A DNA stretch of 64,000 bases from Hydrogenophaga crocea. GTDB lineage: Bacteria > Pseudomonadota > Gammaproteobacteria > Burkholderiales > Burkholderiaceae_C. Below the pieces are notes generated by a model, which was given only the letters and a program-made list of their open reading frames with translations, did no database searches and had not been told where the DNA came from. How positions within the stretch are numbered: the stretch's first letter is position 1; each line of letters opens with the position of its first letter. The translations under genes were made by a program, and so were the position numbers. The DNA lies in the NCBI RefSeq assembly GCF_011388215.1, contig NZ_CP049989.1:4196001-4260000 (forward strand), given 5' to 3'. Shown here in pieces: positions 62,186 to 64,000 of the stretch.

Positions 62186-63676
62186 TCATTGATTGCCCTC
62201 ATAGGGGTTGTGGTGCGGGCGCGCGCCGCGCTGGGCCTGCGGCTGGGCCGGCGCGGCGGCCTTGTCTTCCTGCAGCGCGGTGCGCATCTGGCGCAGGCTG
62301 TCGCTCATGGGCGCGGCCTCGCGCATGTCCTGCATCAGGAAGCGCTGCAGGCCGGGGTAGAGCACGATGGCGCGGTCGGTGTCCGGGTCGCTGCCGGCCA
62401 CGTAGGCGCCGAGCTGGATCAGGTCGCGGCTCTTCTGGTAGCGCGAGTAGTTCGAGCGGAACTTGCGCGCGAGCTCCAGGTGCGCCGGGCCGGCCACGTT
62501 GTGCATCACGCGCGAGGCCGAGGCCTCGACGTCGATGGCGGGGTAGTGGCCCGACTCGGCGAGCGCGCGCGAGAGCACGATGTGGCCGTCGAGGATGGCG
62601 CGCGCCGCGTCGGCGATCGGGTCCTGCTGGTCGTCGCCCTCGGACAGCACGGTGTAGAAGGCGGTGATGGAGCCGCGGCCGTTGAGGCCGTTGCCGCTGC
62701 GCTCCACGAGCTGCGGCAGCTTGGCGAAGCACGAGGGCGGATAGCCCTTGGTGGCGGGCGGCTCGCCGATGGCGAGCGCGATCTCGCGCTGGGCCATGGC
62801 GTAGCGCGTGAGCGAGTCCATCAGCAGCAGCACGTGCAGGCCCTCGTCGCGGAAGTGTTCGGCGATGGCGGTGGCGTAGCTCGCGCCCTGCATGCGCACC
62901 AGCGGCGGCGCGTCGGCCGGCGCGGCCACCACCACCGAGCGCGCGCGGCCGTCCTCGCCCAGGATGTCCTCGATGAACTCTTTCACCTCGCGGCCGCGCT
63001 CGCCGATCAGGCCGACCACGATCACGTCGGCCTTGGTGTAGCGGGCCATCATGCCCAGCAACACGCTCTTGCCCACGCCCGAGCCGGCAAACAGGCCCAG
63101 GCGCTGGCCGCGGCCCACGGTGAGCAGGGCGTTGATGGCGCGCACGCCGGTGTCCAGCGGTTCGCGCACCGGGTCGCGGTCCATGGCGTTGAGCGGCGCG
63201 CGCTCCAGCGGTGACACGCCGACGTCGCGCAGCGGGCCCTGGTGGTCCAGCGGCTGGCCGTGCGAGTCGACCACGCGGCCGAGCAGGCCCATGCCCATGG
63301 GCAGGCTGAGCACGCTGCGGTCGTTCGGCGAGGGCGGCGGGTTGGCCTGGCCCAGGCGGGGCACGCTGCGGTAGGGCGGCAGCGGCGTCACGCTGGCGCC
63401 GCTGGCCAGGCCGTGCACGTCGCCCGCCGGCATGAGGAAGGCGCGGTCCTTGGAAAAGCCCACCACCTCGGCCAGCACCGGCTGCTTTCCGCCGTTGTCG
63501 ATCACGCACTGCGAGCCGACCGGGGCGCGCAGGCCCACGGCCTCGAGCACCAGGCCCGCGAGCTTGGTCAGGGTGCCGCGCGACTCCAGCGGCGTGGGGG
63601 CCTTGGCGCTGCTGCGCAGGTCTTCCATGAAGTGGCCCCAGCGGCTGGGGGTTTCGTCGAACGTGCTGTCGGTCAT
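62186..63676 (-). CDS. fliI: Flagellum-specific ATP synthase FliI
   Basis: This 496-residue export ATPase has Walker A in [17 protein letters not shown], Walker B in [21 protein letters not shown] and the conserved [18 protein letters not shown]. The N-terminus carries an extra 30 or so residues before the usual start region. The C-terminus has a basic, Gln/Ala-rich tail. It energises substrate release for the export gate. Confidence 0.97.
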   Translation of the reverse strand: MTDSTFDETPSRWGHFMEDLRSSAKAPTPLESRGTLTKLAGLVLEAVGLRAPVGSQCVIDNGGKQPVLAEVVGFSKDRAFLMPAGDVHGLASGASVTPLPPYRSVPRLGQANPPPSPNDRSVLSLPMGMGLLGRVVDSHGQPLDHQGPLRDVGVSPLERAPLNAMDRDPVREPLDTGVRAINALLTVGRGQRLGLFAGSGVGKSVLLGMMARYTKADVIVVGLIGERGREVKEFIEDILGEDGRARSVVVAAPADAPPLVRMQGASYATAIAEHFRDEGLHVLLLMDSLTRYAMAQREIALAIGEPPATKGYPPSCFAKLPQLVERSGNGLNGRGSITAFYTVLSEGDDQQDPIADAARAILDGHIVLSRALAESGHYPAIDVEASASRVMHNVAGPAHLELARKFRSNYSRYQKSRDLIQLGAYVAGSDPDTDRAIVLYPGLQRFLMQDMREAAPMSDSLRQMRTALQEDKAAAPAQPQAQRGARPHHNPYEGNQ

Positions 63677-63692
63677 GGTCGCGGCCCGGGGC

Positions 63693-64000
63693 TCAGATGT
63701 CGGCGTCGGCGGGGTTGTAGGGTTCGCTCAGGCCCAGGTTGCCGATGGCGCGCAGCCAGCGCTTCTCCACCGTGGCGTCGACCGAGTTGGTGCGCGACTC
63801 GACCACGCAGCCGCCCGGGGTGATGGCGGGGTCGCCCACGAACTCGGGCGCGGGCTCGCCCAGCGTCTCGATCAGCGCGCCCTTCATGAGCGCGAGGTCG
63901 CTCGGGTGCATGCGCACCGTGGCGGGCAGGCCGTCGTCGATGAGCTGGTTCAGCGCCTCGGCCACCACGCCCTGCAGGTGCTGCGGGTTCTGCACCAGTT
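63693..64000 (-). CDS. fliH: Flagellar assembly protein FliH, C-terminal fragment
   Basis: The gene enters from the right edge; about 101 codons are visible. The segment [19 protein letters not shown], then [14 protein letters not shown] and [23 protein letters not shown], is the conserved FliH C-terminal domain, which dimerises and holds FliI. The stop lies 16 bases before the fliI start. Confidence 0.92.
   Translation of the reverse strand, partial: LVQNPQHLQGVVAEALNQLIDDGLPATVRMHPSDLALMKGALIETLGEPAPEFVGDPAITPGGCVVESRTNSVDATVEKRWLRAIGNLGLSEPYNPADADI

Overview
The window is a 64 kb piece of a very GC-rich (roughly 70 percent by eye) beta-proteobacterial chromosome, most likely Burkholderiales, family Comamonadaceae. 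The clues are TRAP transporters inside catabolic operons, a DUF4148 protein, a QueE of the CX14CX2C type, the gene order cheY-A-R-D-B and fliH-R, and dispersed GC-rich intergenic repeats. No rRNA, tRNA or CRISPR array was seen.

Positions 1-23194 are catabolic and housekeeping. Operon 1 (1-6004) has a TRAP binding-protein tail, four enzymes (alpha/beta-barrel protein, epimerase, TIM-barrel isomerase, KstD-like flavoprotein) and TRAP QM permeases. Next come a ligase-associated helicase plus PdeM, a DUF4148 protein, queE-queD, a racemase remnant and an SRPBCC protein. Operon 2 (11913-18333) has a TetR regulator, a second TRAP QMP set and three shikimate-type enzymes (AroE-like, HPPD-like, 3-dehydroshikimate dehydratase-like). 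Operon 3 (18338-21634, minus) is an AroQ-like gene plus a third TRAP PQM set, divergent from an IclR regulator and a MgtC-like protein. Three of the four shikimate-type enzymes lack residues expected of the classical enzyme. The region may therefore break down a shikimate-like acid that is not shikimate itself.

Positions 23195-25267 hold an islet: two inverted, MITE-like elements (239 and 233 bp, 30-31 bp terminal inverted repeats) enclose one low-GC gene. That gene encodes a 401-residue protein with a HEPN-type R-x4-H motif.

Positions 25268-38229 carry a glycolipid-type glycosyltransferase and a signalling cluster: two lone receiver proteins, a 2113-residue hybrid kinase, two more kinases and a universal stress protein. 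A tightly coupled five-gene minus-strand operon follows (38252-42486): thermostable-hemolysin family protein, AMP-ligase, haem-oxygenase-fold diiron-like protein, short-chain dehydrogenase and TPR protein. I do not recognise it as a characterised pathway.

Positions 42683-64000 are motility: a gene behind a sigma-28-like promoter, a hybrid kinase with a molybdopterin-fold partner, cheB, cheD, cheR, cheA, cheY (behind a clear sigma-28 promoter) and a short CheZ-like phosphatase. Next are a NarL-type two-component pair and a 7TM kinase facing a hotdog thioesterase, then the flagellar export and switch genes fliR back to fliH, cut by the window edge.
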